A DNA stretch of 64,000 nucleotides from Micromonospora olivasterospora (GTDB lineage: Bacteria > Actinomycetota > Actinomycetes > Mycobacteriales > Micromonosporaceae), in assembly GCF_007830265.1 (NCBI RefSeq), contig NZ_VLKE01000001.1, positions 5,332,001 to 5,396,000 on the forward strand, given 5' to 3'. The translations under genes and the position numbers were made by a program. The notes beneath the pieces were generated by a model that was not told where the DNA came from, made no database searches, and saw only the letters and a list, made by a program, of their open reading frames with translations. Within the stretch, counting starts at the first letter, position 1. Every line of letters begins with the position of its first letter. Of this stretch, positions 1-9,076 are shown piece by piece.

Positions 1-1083
1 CGGGCCGTGCCAGGTCTTGGTCTCCTCGCTGGTCTGTACGCCCAGGCTCAGGTCGCGCCCGTGGATCATGTAGCGGATCCCGCCGGTCTTCTCCTGCGCG
101 GCGGCGTCGGTGGGGTTGACCGCGGCGGGGGGAGCCGTGGCGGCGACGGGCGGCAGGGGCAGGTCGACCGGCACGACGCGGGGGCCCACCAGCTCCGGCG
201 GCTGCCACGCCCCGGCCTCCGTGCGGGTGAGGCCGAGGGCGGTGCCCAGGGCTGCCACGGCGGCGGTCGCCGGCTCCCCGCCGGCGCGGCTGGCCAGGGT
301 GAACAGGCGGCGCAGCAGGGCGTGTCCCGAGGTGACCCCGGCCAGCATGTCCAGCTCCCACGCGGCCAGGCGCGCGGTGACCTTCACCGCGAGAGTGGCC
401 GCGTCGGCCGGGCTGGCGGTCTCGACCTGGCGCAGGACCTCGACGATCCGGAAGACCACCTCGAACGGGTTGCCCACGACCCTCTTCTCGAGCAGCGCCG
501 CCATGTCGTCGAGGCTCAGCCCGCCGCGCCAGGCCGCGACGGCCTGACGCAGCAGGTTCGGGTCGGGCAGGCGCAGCGGCTCGGCGGGCAGCTCCAGGGT
601 GGTGCCGGGGATCTCCGGGTGGGCCAGGCCCAGCAGGCGGATGCTCTCCCAGTCGGTGACCCACGAGTCGCCGGCCATGGCAAGCTCCACCGGCAACGGA
701 AACCATAGCCCGGCCCGCCACGGCTCGGTGCCGTGCCAGGTGAGGTATGCCTCGTTCCACGCCCACAGCCCGCGGGCGATCTGGAGCCGATCCTCGACGC
801 TGGGGGCGGGCAGGCCGGCGGGCCAGAGCCGCTGCGTGATCCAGTAGGCCAGTCCGTGCGCGGTGGCGCCGGGGCCGAGGAAGACCGACAGGGTGGGGCG
901 TTGGCCGCCGGTGCGCCGCCCGCCGACGCCGTTGACCAGTGCCCCGTTGACGATCGGCCGCATCAGCGGCCCGGGCAGCGGTGCCGGATCGCGCGGCAGG
1001 ACGTTGTAGGTCGACGGGGGCACGGCGCCGGGCTGGGCGGCGGCCAGGGTGGCGGTGGCGAGCGTCTGGGCCAGGCTTGTCAC
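1..1083 (-). CDS. Hypothetical protein, 3' end beyond window
   Basis: An open frame runs from a GTG at 1083 with a GGAGAG ribosome-binding site just upstream to the window edge without a stop, giving 361 residues so far. I recognise no family. The first half is rich in Gly, Pro and Trp and contains a Gly/Arg stretch (GALVNGVGGRRTGG); the middle is Leu/Ala-rich and probably helical; the visible end is a Pro/Ala linker. It lies 66 bp downstream of the endolysin-like gene on the same strand, so it is probably part of the same phage-like transcription unit, perhaps a structural or particle-associated protein. That role rests on context only. Confidence 0.6.
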   Translation of the reverse strand, partial: MTSLAQTLATATLAAAQPGAVPPSTYNVLPRDPAPLPGPLMRPIVNGALVNGVGGRRTGGQRPTLSVFLGPGATAHGLAYWITQRLWPAGLPAPSVEDRLQIARGLWAWNEAYLTWHGTEPWRAGLWFPLPVELAMAGDSWVTDWESIRLLGLAHPEIPGTTLELPAEPLRLPDPNLLRQAVAAWRGGLSLDDMAALLEKRVVGNPFEVVFRIVEVLRQVETASPADAATLAVKVTARLAAWELDMLAGVTSGHALLRRLFTLASRAGGEPATAAVAALGTALGLTRTEAGAWQPPELVGPRVVPVDLPLPPVAATAPPAAVNPTDAAAQEKTGGIRYMIHGRDLSLGVQTSEETKTWHGP

Positions 1084-1149
1084 GCGGCTCTCTCCAGGTG
1101 GGGCGGCCGCCGGCCGGCACGCGCGGGCCGGCCGGCGGGAGGGAAGGGG

Positions 1150-1764
1150 TCAGCGGGTGTCGGCGCGCAGGGCGGCGAGGGTCTTCGGGCCGACGATCCC
1201 GTCGATGGTCAGGCGCCGGGACTTCTGGTACGCCCGTACCCAGGCGTCGGTGCGCGGGCCGAAGATCCCGTCGACGGCGAGCTTCGCCCCGACGGCGTCG
1301 GCCAGGCGTTGCAGCTCCCGTACGTCGTCGCCGCGGTCGCCCCTGCGCAGGTTGCGGCTGCCCAGGCGGCGGCCCTCGGCGTTGCCGATGCCCCAGGGGC
1401 GGGTGCTGTTCTCCAGTGCCCTGTCGTGGCTGACGCTGACGTGGACGTGCTTGTCGTGCGGGTTCGCGCCGGTGTACCGGGCCGGCTGGAAGCCGCGGGT
1501 ACGGCTCCAGATGGTCCGGTTGTAGATCACGTACGCGGTGGCCGGGTGGGCGATGCAGCGCCGGACCACCAGCATCGGGTCGATGCCGTCCTTGTCGAAG
1601 TCGGCCGCGTTGACGGAGCCGTCGGCATCCGGGTTGTGGTCGGACCTGCGGGCTTGGTGCGCCGCGTCACCGATCCACCCGTCGGACGTGCGGTCCCGTT
1701 TCGGCCAGCGCGCGTCGATCTCCGCCCGGAGCACCCGCAGGGCGGGGGCGAGTCGTACGGCCAC
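1150..1764 (-). CDS. Endolysin-like peptidase: M15-type domain plus peptidoglycan-binding domain
   Basis: This 204-residue protein has two parts. Residues about 1-125 carry an M15/VanY-like metal-site pattern: SDHN followed by NAADFD, then PHDKHVHVS, matching the H-x(6)-D and HxH ligands of M15 peptidases. Residues about 135-200 form a PG_binding_1 repeat (DDVRELQRL, VDGIFGPRTDAWVRAYQ, DGIVGPKTLAAL). There is no signal peptide, as in many phage endolysins, so it probably cuts peptide cross-links in the wall after release by another route. The GTG start lies one base after the stop of the acidic small ORF, indicating a shared transcript. A bacterial wall hydrolase outside a phage is less likely given the beta-helix neighbour. 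Confidence 0.8.
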   Translation of the reverse strand: MAVRLAPALRVLRAEIDARWPKRDRTSDGWIGDAAHQARRSDHNPDADGSVNAADFDKDGIDPMLVVRRCIAHPATAYVIYNRTIWSRTRGFQPARYTGANPHDKHVHVSVSHDRALENSTRPWGIGNAEGRRLGSRNLRRGDRGDDVRELQRLADAVGAKLAVDGIFGPRTDAWVRAYQKSRRLTIDGIVGPKTLAALRADTR

Positions 1765-1765
1765 G

Positions 1766-1885
1766 TCACTCCTCCTCGTCCGCGTGCGGCTCGTCGCCGA
1801 TCGGCTCGCCGATCAGGCTCTCCGGGTCGTCGTCCTCGCCGGCGGTGGCGAGGGCGTACTCGACGCCGCCGTGGTCGGTCTCCAT
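1766..1885 (-). CDS. Small acidic hypothetical protein (39 aa)
   Basis: The ATG at 1885 is preceded by GAGAGGAAAG, a good ribosome-binding site, and the ORF ends one base before the endolysin-like gene. The product is strongly acidic (GEDDDPESLIGEPIGDEP, then HADEEE). A longer in-frame start exists upstream but gives an Arg/Pro-rich N-terminus typical of spurious reading, so the short form is preferred. Function is unknown; the tight spacing suggests co-translation with the endolysin-like gene. Confidence 0.55.
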   Translation of the reverse strand: METDHGGVEYALATAGEDDDPESLIGEPIGDEPHADEEE

Positions 1886-2375
1886 CCGCTTTCCTCTCCG
1901 GCCGGGGCCCCGCGGGCAGGCGGCACCCTCGACCCACTGCGCCAGGGATCGCGACGGGGCCCGGGCCGGGAGGCCGGGACGGGCGGGCCGGGACGTCACT
2001 GTGGACAGTCACGGGGCCGTGCTCCCGTCGCTGCACACACCATGGGGCAGGGACGGCGGTTGCGGAAGGAGGAGTCGTGCTCCTGGCAGTAACCCTGCCG
2101 CTGCGGTTGGCGGGCGGCGTCGTTCGGCCCGGCCCGGCGGCGGGAGCGCCGATGGTTGTCAGACCCAGCGGCAGAAATCAGGTGACTCCCGGGTGACCGG
2201 GGCGGCCCGGGGCGCGCGTCCGATCGAGCCGGATGGCAGGAAGGGCTCCGCCGCGTCCCGGGACGCCGTCCCGGGTGCCTGGGACGCCGCGCCCGGCGCG
2301 GGGACGGGCGCCGCGGCGGGCTGGGCGGGGTGCGCGGCGCGGATCGGGACGGCGCGTCCCGGGCCCCGCCGGCGT
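1886..2375. other. Gap with possible small Cys/His-rich ORF
   Basis: No clear gene lies between the acidic protein and the beta-helix gene. On the minus strand at about 1996-2150 one frame reads GYCQEHDSSF, then RRPCPMVC, then DCPQ and a stop. This is a zinc-ribbon-like spacing seen in many small phage proteins. No convincing ATG/GTG with a ribosome-binding site was found, so no CDS is called; it may be a remnant. Confidence 0.3.
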
Positions 2376-3822
2376 TCATCCACCCGGCTCCACGGGCTGC
2401 TGAGGCCCCGTCGCCGCGCTCTCCCAGTGGCCGCCGACGGCGGGCGTGTCCGTCCGGATCGGGGTGCGGTTGCCGTCGAGGTCGTTCCCGATCACCCGGC
2501 AGTCGAGGCAGCTGCCCCGCTCGGTGATCCACCCGCCGTGGGTCTGGGTGCCGGCGCCCTTGTCGCGGATCAGGTTGCCCCGGATGGTGAGGGAGTCGAC
2601 GGCGGCGTTGATGGTGAGGCCGGCCCGGATCGGCGGGGCGGGCGGCAGCTCGTACGGGGTGCCGGGCAGGGGCGCGTCGGCGCTCCAGCTCGTGGTGGCG
2701 GCCGGACGGATCGGGGCGAGGGTGAGGCTGTTCTCGTCGTTCGCCGCGACCACGGCGTACCGGGCGCCCACCCGCAGGACCTTGCCGAGGTGTCCGTCCT
2801 TCGGCCAGCTGGCCTGCTGGTCGACCAGGACGTCGTCGCCGTAGTGGACGGACTCCCCGCCCCCCGCGGCGGCGGGGACGCACTGGCGGCCGTTGTTGCG
2901 GATCCGGTTGTTGAGCACCACGCTGTTCCGCAGCGGCCGGTCGAGGCGCACTCCGTCGAGGCCGTTCCCCCAGATGTCGTTGCTCTCGATGACGATCTCC
3001 TCCGCGGCGGCCCGGTCGCCGGTGCCGAGATCCTGGTGGTGGTAGCCGTAGCGGCCGTTGCCGCTGATCCGGTTGCCCCGCACGGTGTACGGGCCGCGGG
3101 TGTTGCCGATGCTCACGCCGTCGCGCAGGTTGCCGTCGATGACGCAGTCGGTCAGCATGCCGCCCGTGCCGGGGATGCCCGTGGTGCCCTTGGCGGAGAC
3201 CTGGAAGCCCGCCTCGAGGTTGCCGGTCACCGTGCAGCAGGTGACGATGAGCCCGTCGGCGCCCCAGTCGGCGATGCCGAACCGGTTGCCCTGGGCGTGG
3301 CAGCCGACGATCCGGATGCCGCGCGGCTGGGGCCTGCCGGGGTGCTGCATCTCCAGCAGGATGCCGTTGGTCGCGTTGCCCACCGCGCTGTAGTTGGTGA
3401 TGGTCAGCCGCTCCACGCTGCCCCAGCCGCCGATGCCGATGCCGATGCCCGCCCCGCCCATCTCGAAGCCGTTGTCCAGCCGGCCGCACTCCAGCACCCG
3501 GATCGCGTCGATCAGGGTGTCCCCTCGTTGCTCAGCACGAAGCGGGTCGCCCCCGGCCCCGCCCCACCAGCGACACCCCGCTGCGCCACACCGTGGCCGC
3601 GTCGCGGATCATGTAGACCCCGGGCGGGCAGTAGATCACCCGCGCCCGCCCGTCCGCGGCGAACGCCTTGCCGAGCCGGTCCACGAGGGCGGCGAGCGCG
3701 GGCTGGTCGTTCGTCGTCCCGTCGCCGGTCAGGCCGTGCTCCCGCGCGTTGCACAGCAGCGGCGCCCCCGCCACCCCGAACGGGCGCACCCCGGGCGCGG
3801 TGGACGTCACCCGACCTGGCAT
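2376..3822 (-). pseudogene. Right-handed beta-helix (pectate-lyase-like) protein, two frameshifts
   Basis: The N-terminal part starts at ATG 3822 after GGAGGGAGG and contains a Pectate_lyase_3-type opening (NAREHGLTGDGTTNDQPALA, then YCPPGVYMI). The main body, about 370 residues, is a ladder of NxI/GNxI rungs such as VIDGNLRDGVSIGN and VVLNNRIRNNG, typical of parallel beta-helices. The two parts are in different frames. The expected reading passes through GATRFVLSNEGTP in a third frame and then LIDAIRVLECG, which needs one extra base near 3555 and another near 3520, both in G/C runs. It is therefore either a pseudogene or an assembly error. In phages such proteins are tail spikes or depolymerases; a secreted polysaccharide lyase is the alternative. 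Confidence 0.75.
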
Positions 3823-3966
3823 GGGACCTCCCTCCGCGTGCGGGGTCAGCCGGCGAACCGGCCGGAGCCTGGACCGCAGCGGGGCCACACCGCACCGGCG
3901 GGTGAGCCCGCCTCGACGGTACGGCCACTACGCCGTCGAGGCGTGAAAACGGCGGCAAAACCGGCA

Positions 3967-4050
3967 GGTTCCCAGACCGAGACCAACCACCTGCGCCAGT
4001 ACATGGCCCAGCTACGCCGCAAGCTCGAAGCCGACCCGACCCGACCCGTC
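3967..4050 (+). pseudogene. KdpE-like response regulator fragment (C-terminal winged helix)
   Basis: About 27 codons read GSQTETNHLRQYMAQLRRK followed by LEADPTRP. This matches the recognition-helix region of KdpE/OmpR-type regulators, where T-x-Y/H-LRxYxAQLRRKLExDP is characteristic of KdpE. The rest of the gene is absent: upstream sequence belongs to the beta-helix gene's 5' side and downstream the frame loses similarity. It is a relic of a kdp potassium-uptake regulatory locus left at a rearrangement edge. Confidence 0.65.
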
Positions 4051-4495
4051 CCCGTCACCGGGTCGTCCGTCCGGCGCCTGCCTGCCAGGCAGTTCGAGAC
4101 CGGCCGCATCTGGTATTCATGCCCGCCTTCTGGGAGTATCGGGAGAAACCGGAGAGCGTCGAGCAGAGCCGGACGCATCAGTTCGGGACGAAGCCCGACG
4201 CCACGGTGGATCATCCGGGCGCGGGGCGACATCTGCACGCGCGGACCGGCGTCGAGCAGGGCCGGACACAGCAGATCATCCAGCGGGCTGCCGTCGACCG
4301 GCGGTCACGCACCCGACCCCGACGACGCGAGCGGGCGAGGTCGGCACGCGCGTCCGCTGGCACAACTGGACCTGGCCGGGGCCGTACCGGCCCGCACCCG
4401 GTTGGCTGTCAACGTGGACGCCACCGCCGCGTCCCGGTGGCCCGTCCACGGTCGCGGGCAGAGGCCGGTCGGCACTGACGCGAGAAGAGAGAGAC
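4051..4495. other. Intergenic region with an 18-bp imperfect direct repeat
   Basis: No gene is evident. Two near-copies of CGTCGAGCAGRGCCGGAC lie at 4157-4174 and 4250-4267, 93 bp apart. They may be operator-like sites or duplication debris upstream of the SDR gene. The sequence immediately before 4496 contains a purine-rich ribosome-binding site (GAGAAGAGAGAG). Confidence 0.3.
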
Positions 4496-5245
4496 ATGAC
4501 TGGTCAACTTGCCGGCAGGAACGTCATCGTCACCGGGGGGACCCGGGGAATCGGTCGTGGCATCACTCTCCGGCTGGCCACCGCCGGGGCGAACGTCGTG
4601 GCCTGCTACCGCACCGAGGGCGGGCACATCGAGACGCTCGCCCAGGAGCTCGAGAAGACGTCGGGCACCCACCGCCTGATCCGGGCCGACGTGACCGACG
4701 CCGAGGACGTCGAGCGGCTCGTCGGCGAGGCCCGGAGCAGCCACCGGACGCTGCACGGCCTGGTGCACAACGCGGGAGTGATCAGCTCGGTGCCGTTCGG
4801 CGAGCTGACCCCCGAGGAGTGGCACCGCGTGGTGAACACCAGCCTCACCGCGGCCTACCTCGTCGTCAACAAGACACTGCCGCTGATGACCGTGGGCGCC
4901 TCCGTGGTGGCCATCGGCTCCCGGGTGGCCACGATCGGCATCCCGCTGCGGGCCCACTACACCGCGGCGAAGGCGGGACTCGTCGGGCTGATGCGCTCGC
5001 TGACCAAGGAGTTGAGCCCGCAGGGCATCCGCGTCAACGTGGTGGCCCCGGGCATGATCGAAACCGAGGAGGCGGCGCAGGCCGGGTCCGAACAGCGGCG
5101 GGCGTACGTCGAGAGCCACTCCCAGCGGATCGCCCTGCGGCGCTACGGGCGGCCGGAGGAGGTGGCCGACGCGGTGGCCTTCCTCCTCAGCGACCAGTCC
5201 TCCTACATCACCGGGGAGACACTGCACGTCGACGGAGGCATCTGA
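4496..5245 (+). CDS. SDR-family NAD(P)-dependent oxidoreductase (FabG-like)
   Basis: A 249-residue classical short-chain dehydrogenase. It has the cofactor motif TGGTRGIG at residues 13-20, an NAG motif near 92-94 (HNAG), catalytic Ser142, Tyr155 and Lys159 (HYTAAKAG), and the usual C-terminal YITGETLHVDGG. Length and motif spacing are normal for 3-oxoacyl-ACP-reductase-like enzymes. The loop after residue 185 (PGMIETEEA) resembles FabG. The substrate cannot be deduced: there is no fatty-acid or polyketide neighbour. It appears monocistronic. Confidence 0.9.
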   Translation: MTGQLAGRNVIVTGGTRGIGRGITLRLATAGANVVACYRTEGGHIETLAQELEKTSGTHRLIRADVTDAEDVERLVGEARSSHRTLHGLVHNAGVISSVPFGELTPEEWHRVVNTSLTAAYLVVNKTLPLMTVGASVVAIGSRVATIGIPLRAHYTAAKAGLVGLMRSLTKELSPQGIRVNVVAPGMIETEEAAQAGSEQRRAYVESHSQRIALRRYGRPEEVADAVAFLLSDQSSYITGETLHVDGGI

Positions 5246-5349
5246 GCCGGCGGCCCCGCGCGTCACGGCAGGCACCGTGCCCCCACCACGCCGGCGGGCG
5301 TCCCGGCCTCCGCCGCCTGCCTCGGTGACGCGCCGCCCGCCGCCACCCG

Positions 5350-6486
5350 TCAGGGCGTCTCCCGGGCCTCCCCGGCGGCGGAACCGAGCTGGTCGCGGCC
5401 CTGCCGTGCGGCGTGGCCGAGTCGCGCCGTGGCGTCGGCCGACAGCCCGCGCTCCGCCGCGGCCCAGGAGACCCAGGCATCGGCGACGTCGGGAAGGACC
5501 CGTGCGACGTCCGGGTCGTCGAGGTGCTCCGGGGCGAGGGCCGGTAGCCCGAGGAGGGCCAGGATCCGGCGCGGGCCGAGACGAAGGGGATGGCAGCCGG
5601 CCTGTTGGGTGATGTGTGCGACGAGCAGGTCGACCGCCCGGCTCGTCGCGTCGTGCGCGGGCAGGGCGCGCGCGGCGTCGGAGTCGAGGAAGGCCCGCTT
5701 CAGCAGTTCGAGCTCGACGCTGCCGGGGAGGGCCGGTGGCGGGGCGACGGAGTCGCTGAGCGCGCGGGCGCGCGCCAGGGTCAGTGCGCGCATCTTCCGG
5801 TACGCGGCCGGCACCGGCGTGGGTTTGTACTGCCGGTCCTCGATCAGCTCGTCCGTCGTCGCGACGGCGTCCTCGAGAAGCTGGCGGGCGCGGGCCGGAT
5901 CGAGCGGTTCGACCATCAAGCCGTCGTCGCCGTCCCCGGCCTGGCGCAGCACGCGCAGCAGCAGGTCCGGGTCCGTGCCGAGGGTCAGCTCCCGGAGCAG
6001 TCCGCCCTCGATCGCGCGGTCGATCAGGGCCAGGATGCCGTGCGGGTCCTCGCCGTCGTAGGAGAACGCGCACAGCACGATCGCTGTCTCGTCGACCTCG
6101 TCGTGCGCCCACCAGCAGCCGTCCACGCGCACCCGGCCGATCGTGGCCGCCCACGGTGGTTCGGGCAGCCCCTGCCGGACGAGGCGGTCGGCGTTGATCC
6201 GGGCGAGGTCGCGTTGGGTGTCGATCGTGCTCATCGCCTGGAAGGCGCGCAGGGCAGCCACGGCCGTCGGCGTCGGACGCCGGCCCAGCTCGTGGATGAC
6301 CTCGGCGTCGTCCCGCGCCGCGGCGGCCAGGGACGGCGCGAAGCCTTCCGCCGACTCGTGAGCGAGCAGCTGGGTCATCGACTGCTCCACCGACCAGGGC
6401 GGGCTGTCCGCCTTGATCGAGAGGCACCACTCCAGGAAGTCCGCGCCCGCGGCGGCGCGATCGGCGTTCCGGTCGCTGTCACCCAT
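5350..6486 (-). CDS. Conserved hypothetical protein (378 aa)
   Basis: A soluble, mostly alpha-helical protein with no signal peptide or membrane segment. The Trp-rich stretch VRVDGCWWAHDEVDETAIVL, followed by FSYDGEDPHGILALID, suggests a small alpha/beta core near residues 120-165. The C-terminal 200 residues are helical with an RLGPRRILALLGLP segment. I do not recognise a named domain, but codon use and length indicate a genuine gene. The ATG at 6486 opens the frame. No operon partner is evident: the upstream neighbour is a divergent DinB relic. Confidence 0.7.
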   Translation of the reverse strand: MGDSDRNADRAAAGADFLEWCLSIKADSPPWSVEQSMTQLLAHESAEGFAPSLAAAARDDAEVIHELGRRPTPTAVAALRAFQAMSTIDTQRDLARINADRLVRQGLPEPPWAATIGRVRVDGCWWAHDEVDETAIVLCAFSYDGEDPHGILALIDRAIEGGLLRELTLGTDPDLLLRVLRQAGDGDDGLMVEPLDPARARQLLEDAVATTDELIEDRQYKPTPVPAAYRKMRALTLARARALSDSVAPPPALPGSVELELLKRAFLDSDAARALPAHDATSRAVDLLVAHITQQAGCHPLRLGPRRILALLGLPALAPEHLDDPDVARVLPDVADAWVSWAAAERGLSADATARLGHAARQGRDQLGSAAGEARETP

Positions 6487-6580
6487 CGCACGATCCTCCC
6501 AGCCGGCGGCCGATCACGCGAGCACCGGCGGCTCCTGCGGCGAGCCGCCGGCCGGCAGAGCGGCGCGGTGCGGCTGGGCC

Positions 6581-6937
6581 GACACCGAGCCCGACCCCGT
6601 TCCGGTGCCCACGATCGCCTGGCTCACCTGGCACATCGGTTGGTGGTGGTCGGTGGCGACGGACCACGCCGAGGGGCGGCCGGCGCGGCAGCGTACCGAG
6701 GTCGGGTGGCCTGGGGAGGGCGCGACCGTCGGATGGTTGCGTGACCTGCGGGCGGGGTGGCTCGCGTACCTCGACCGGCTCACCGACGCCGACCTCGACG
6801 CCGCCGCCTCGTTCCCGTGGCCGGCGGACTCCGGGCACCCGGTCGCCCACCTGCTCGGCTGGGTCAACGCCGAGTTGATGAAGAACGCCGCGGAAATCGG
6901 CCAGCTTCGGCTGCTGCGGGCGGCCCAGGCCCCGTGA
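6581..6937 (+). pseudogene. DinB-family protein, N-terminally truncated
   Basis: The frame reads DTEPDPVPVPTIAWLTWHIG, WWWSVATDH, then DLRAGWLAYLDRLTDADLD and VAHLLGWVNAELMKNAAEIG. This is the C-terminal two thirds of a DinB-like four-helix-bundle protein of the type common in actinobacteria (thiol-dependent transferase or damage-inducible family). The first helix and its metal-binding His region are missing. In-frame upstream sequence overlaps the 5' end of the neighbouring minus-strand gene and has no suitable start codon. It is probably a 5' deletion relic. Confidence 0.6.
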
Positions 6938-7035
6938 CGTGACTCTCGTCGCGCCCGGAACCGTCGCGGGAATGGTGAGCGGGGCGAACGAGTTGATCTC
7001 GTGCGGTTCACCTATCCAATGGAGGAGAGGCCCGC

Positions 7036-8559
7036 ATGGCGACGACACCGGCAGCCGGCACCCGGACGGGCGTCGGCCTGCGGTCCGAACGCGGTCCCGT
7101 GCTCGCCGCGATCATGCTCTGCACCGGGCTGGTCGCCATCGACGCCACGATCATCGCCACCGCGGTGCCCTCCATCGTGCGCGACCTGGGCGGCTTCTCC
7201 CAGTTCCCCTGGCTGTTCTCGATCTACCTGCTCACCCAGGCGGTGACGGTGCCGCTGTACGGCAAGTTCGCCGACTCGCTGGGCCGCAGACCGGTGATGT
7301 TCTTCGGCATCGCCATGTTCCTGCTCGGCTCGGTCCTGTGCGGCGTCGCCTGGAGCATGCCCGTACTGATCATCGCGCGGGCCATGCAGGGGGTCGGCGC
7401 CGGCGCCGTCCAGCCGATCAGCATGACGATGGTCGGCGACCTCTACACCGTCGAGGAGCGGGCCCGGGTGCAGGGATACCTGGCCAGCGTGTGGGCCGTC
7501 GCCTCCGTGCTCGGCCCCACCCTGGGCGGGGTCTTCTCCGACTACCTGTCGTGGCGGTGGATCTTCTTCGTCAACCTGCCGCTCGGGGCGGTCGCCGCGT
7601 GGGTGCTGGCCCGCCAGTTCACCGAGCGGGTGACCCGCAGTACGCACAGGGTCGACTACCTCGGGGCCGCCCTGCTCACGGGCGGGCTGTCGCTGCTCAT
7701 CCTCGGGCTCCTCGAAGGGGGCGTGGCCTGGCCCTGGGCCTCCGGCCGGACGCTGGCGATCTTCGCCGCCGGCGCGGCCCTGCTCGTCGCGTTCGTCCTC
7801 GCGGAACGCCGCGCCGCCGAGCCCGTGCTGCCGTTGTGGGTGTTCCGCCGCCGCACGCTCGTCGGCGGAAACCTCGCCTCGCTGGTCGTCGGGGCCGTGA
7901 CGATCGGGCTGAGCTCGTACCTGCCGACCTACGCCGAGGGCGTGCTCGGCACCAGCGCGCTGGTGGCGGGGTTCGCGCTGGCGGCGCTCACGGTCGGCTG
8001 GCCGATAGCGGCCACCCTGTCCGGGCGGGTCTACCTCAGGATCGGGTTCCGCGACACCGCGCTGATCGGCAGCGTGTTCGTCATCGGCGGCACGGCGCTG
8101 ATCTCGCTGCTGGCGGCGGACTCGCCGCTGTGGATGACCGCCGGGGGCGCCTTCGTCGTCGGCGTCGGGCTCGGCCTGGCCGCCAGCCCGACGCTGGTCG
8201 CGGTGCAGTCGGTGGTCGGGTGGGAGCGCCGGGGCGTGGTCACCGGCACCAACATGTTCAGCCGCTCGCTGGGCAGCGCCGTCGGCGCGGCCGTGTTCGG
8301 GGCGATCGCGAACGCCACGCTGGCCGCCCGCTTCGCCCACCCGCCCGCCGAGGTCGCCGGGCGGATGCCCGACGCCGCGGACGCCGGCAGCCTCGTGGTC
8401 GACGCGCATGCCATGGAACCGGCCGTGGCCGGGTACGTCCGCGGCGCGCTGTACGACGCGACGCACCACGTCTTCCTCGCGCTGGTCGTGGTCGCGGTGC
8501 TCGGGGTGGGCGTCCTGCTGCTGATGCCGCGGCGCAGCGAGCCGCTCACGTTCGAGTAG
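7036..8559 (+). CDS. MFS multidrug exporter, DHA2 (EmrB/QacA) family
   Basis: A 507-residue integral membrane protein with about 14 hydrophobic segments. It shows the hallmarks of drug:H+ antiporters: an IDATIIATAVPSIVRDLGG first helix, motif A (GKFADSLGRRPVMFFG), motif C (LGPTLGGVFSDYLSWRWIF), and IFFVNLPLG. Start ATG 7036 has a strong GGAGGAGAGG site. It probably exports hydrophobic compounds using the proton gradient. No adjacent TetR/MarR regulator is present; the truncated DinB gene lies just upstream. Confidence 0.9.
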   Translation: MATTPAAGTRTGVGLRSERGPVLAAIMLCTGLVAIDATIIATAVPSIVRDLGGFSQFPWLFSIYLLTQAVTVPLYGKFADSLGRRPVMFFGIAMFLLGSVLCGVAWSMPVLIIARAMQGVGAGAVQPISMTMVGDLYTVEERARVQGYLASVWAVASVLGPTLGGVFSDYLSWRWIFFVNLPLGAVAAWVLARQFTERVTRSTHRVDYLGAALLTGGLSLLILGLLEGGVAWPWASGRTLAIFAAGAALLVAFVLAERRAAEPVLPLWVFRRRTLVGGNLASLVVGAVTIGLSSYLPTYAEGVLGTSALVAGFALAALTVGWPIAATLSGRVYLRIGFRDTALIGSVFVIGGTALISLLAADSPLWMTAGGAFVVGVGLGLAASPTLVAVQSVVGWERRGVVTGTNMFSRSLGSAVGAAVFGAIANATLAARFAHPPAEVAGRMPDAADAGSLVVDAHAMEPAVAGYVRGALYDATHHVFLALVVVAVLGVGVLLLMPRRSEPLTFE

Positions 8560-8590
8560 CCGAAGCGACCCGGGCGGCGGCGGGCCGCCG

Positions 8591-9037
8591 CTACCGGGCG
8601 CGGCCGCTCGCCCGGTCGACGCCCCGGTGCACCCGCACCGTGCGCTCGACCAGCTCGCGCAGCGCGGCATCGTCGACGTCGTCGAGCCGGCGCAGGTAGA
8701 GGCAGCCCTTTCCTGTCTTGTGCGGGCCGAGCCGGGCGAGCGTCGACGCGTGGCGTTCCTCGAACCCCGCCACCAGGTAGACGACGAGCTGCTGCTTGCG
8801 GGGCGAGAAGGCCACCAGCGGCCAGTCGCCGGTGCGGCCGCTCGCGTAGGCGTAGCGGTAGCTGCCGAACCCCACGATGCTCGGCCCCCACATCACGGCG
8901 GGCTCGCCGGTCACCTCGCGCAGGACGCCGCAGAGACGCCGCGCGTCGGCCCGCCGCCGCTCGTCGGGAACCGCGGCGAGGAAATCCTCGACGCTGGCGT
9001 CGGTCGGGACCGTCACCGGCTGCTTCGCTGTCGCCAT
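8591..9037 (-). CDS. DUF1801 domain protein
   Basis: A 148-residue protein with the family signature DASVEDFLAAVPDERRRADA, EPAVMWGPSIVGFGSYRYAY and a conserved LAFSPRK-like strand (LVAFSPRKQQLVVYL). DUF1801 (YdhG-like) proteins have a small alpha/beta fold and no established biochemical role. It faces the MFS gene convergently, with 31 bp between them, and is probably monocistronic. Confidence 0.85.
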   Translation of the reverse strand: MATAKQPVTVPTDASVEDFLAAVPDERRRADARRLCGVLREVTGEPAVMWGPSIVGFGSYRYAYASGRTGDWPLVAFSPRKQQLVVYLVAGFEERHASTLARLGPHKTGKGCLYLRRLDDVDDAALRELVERTVRVHRGVDRASGRAR

Positions 9038-9076
9038 GCCCGCGATGCTGCCACGGGGGTACGACAGCCGCCGCGG

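Noticed and set aside
3846..4238. 130-codon minus-strand ORF upstream of the beta-helix gene
   Set aside because: It overlaps the KdpE-like fragment in antisense and has no protein-like pattern.
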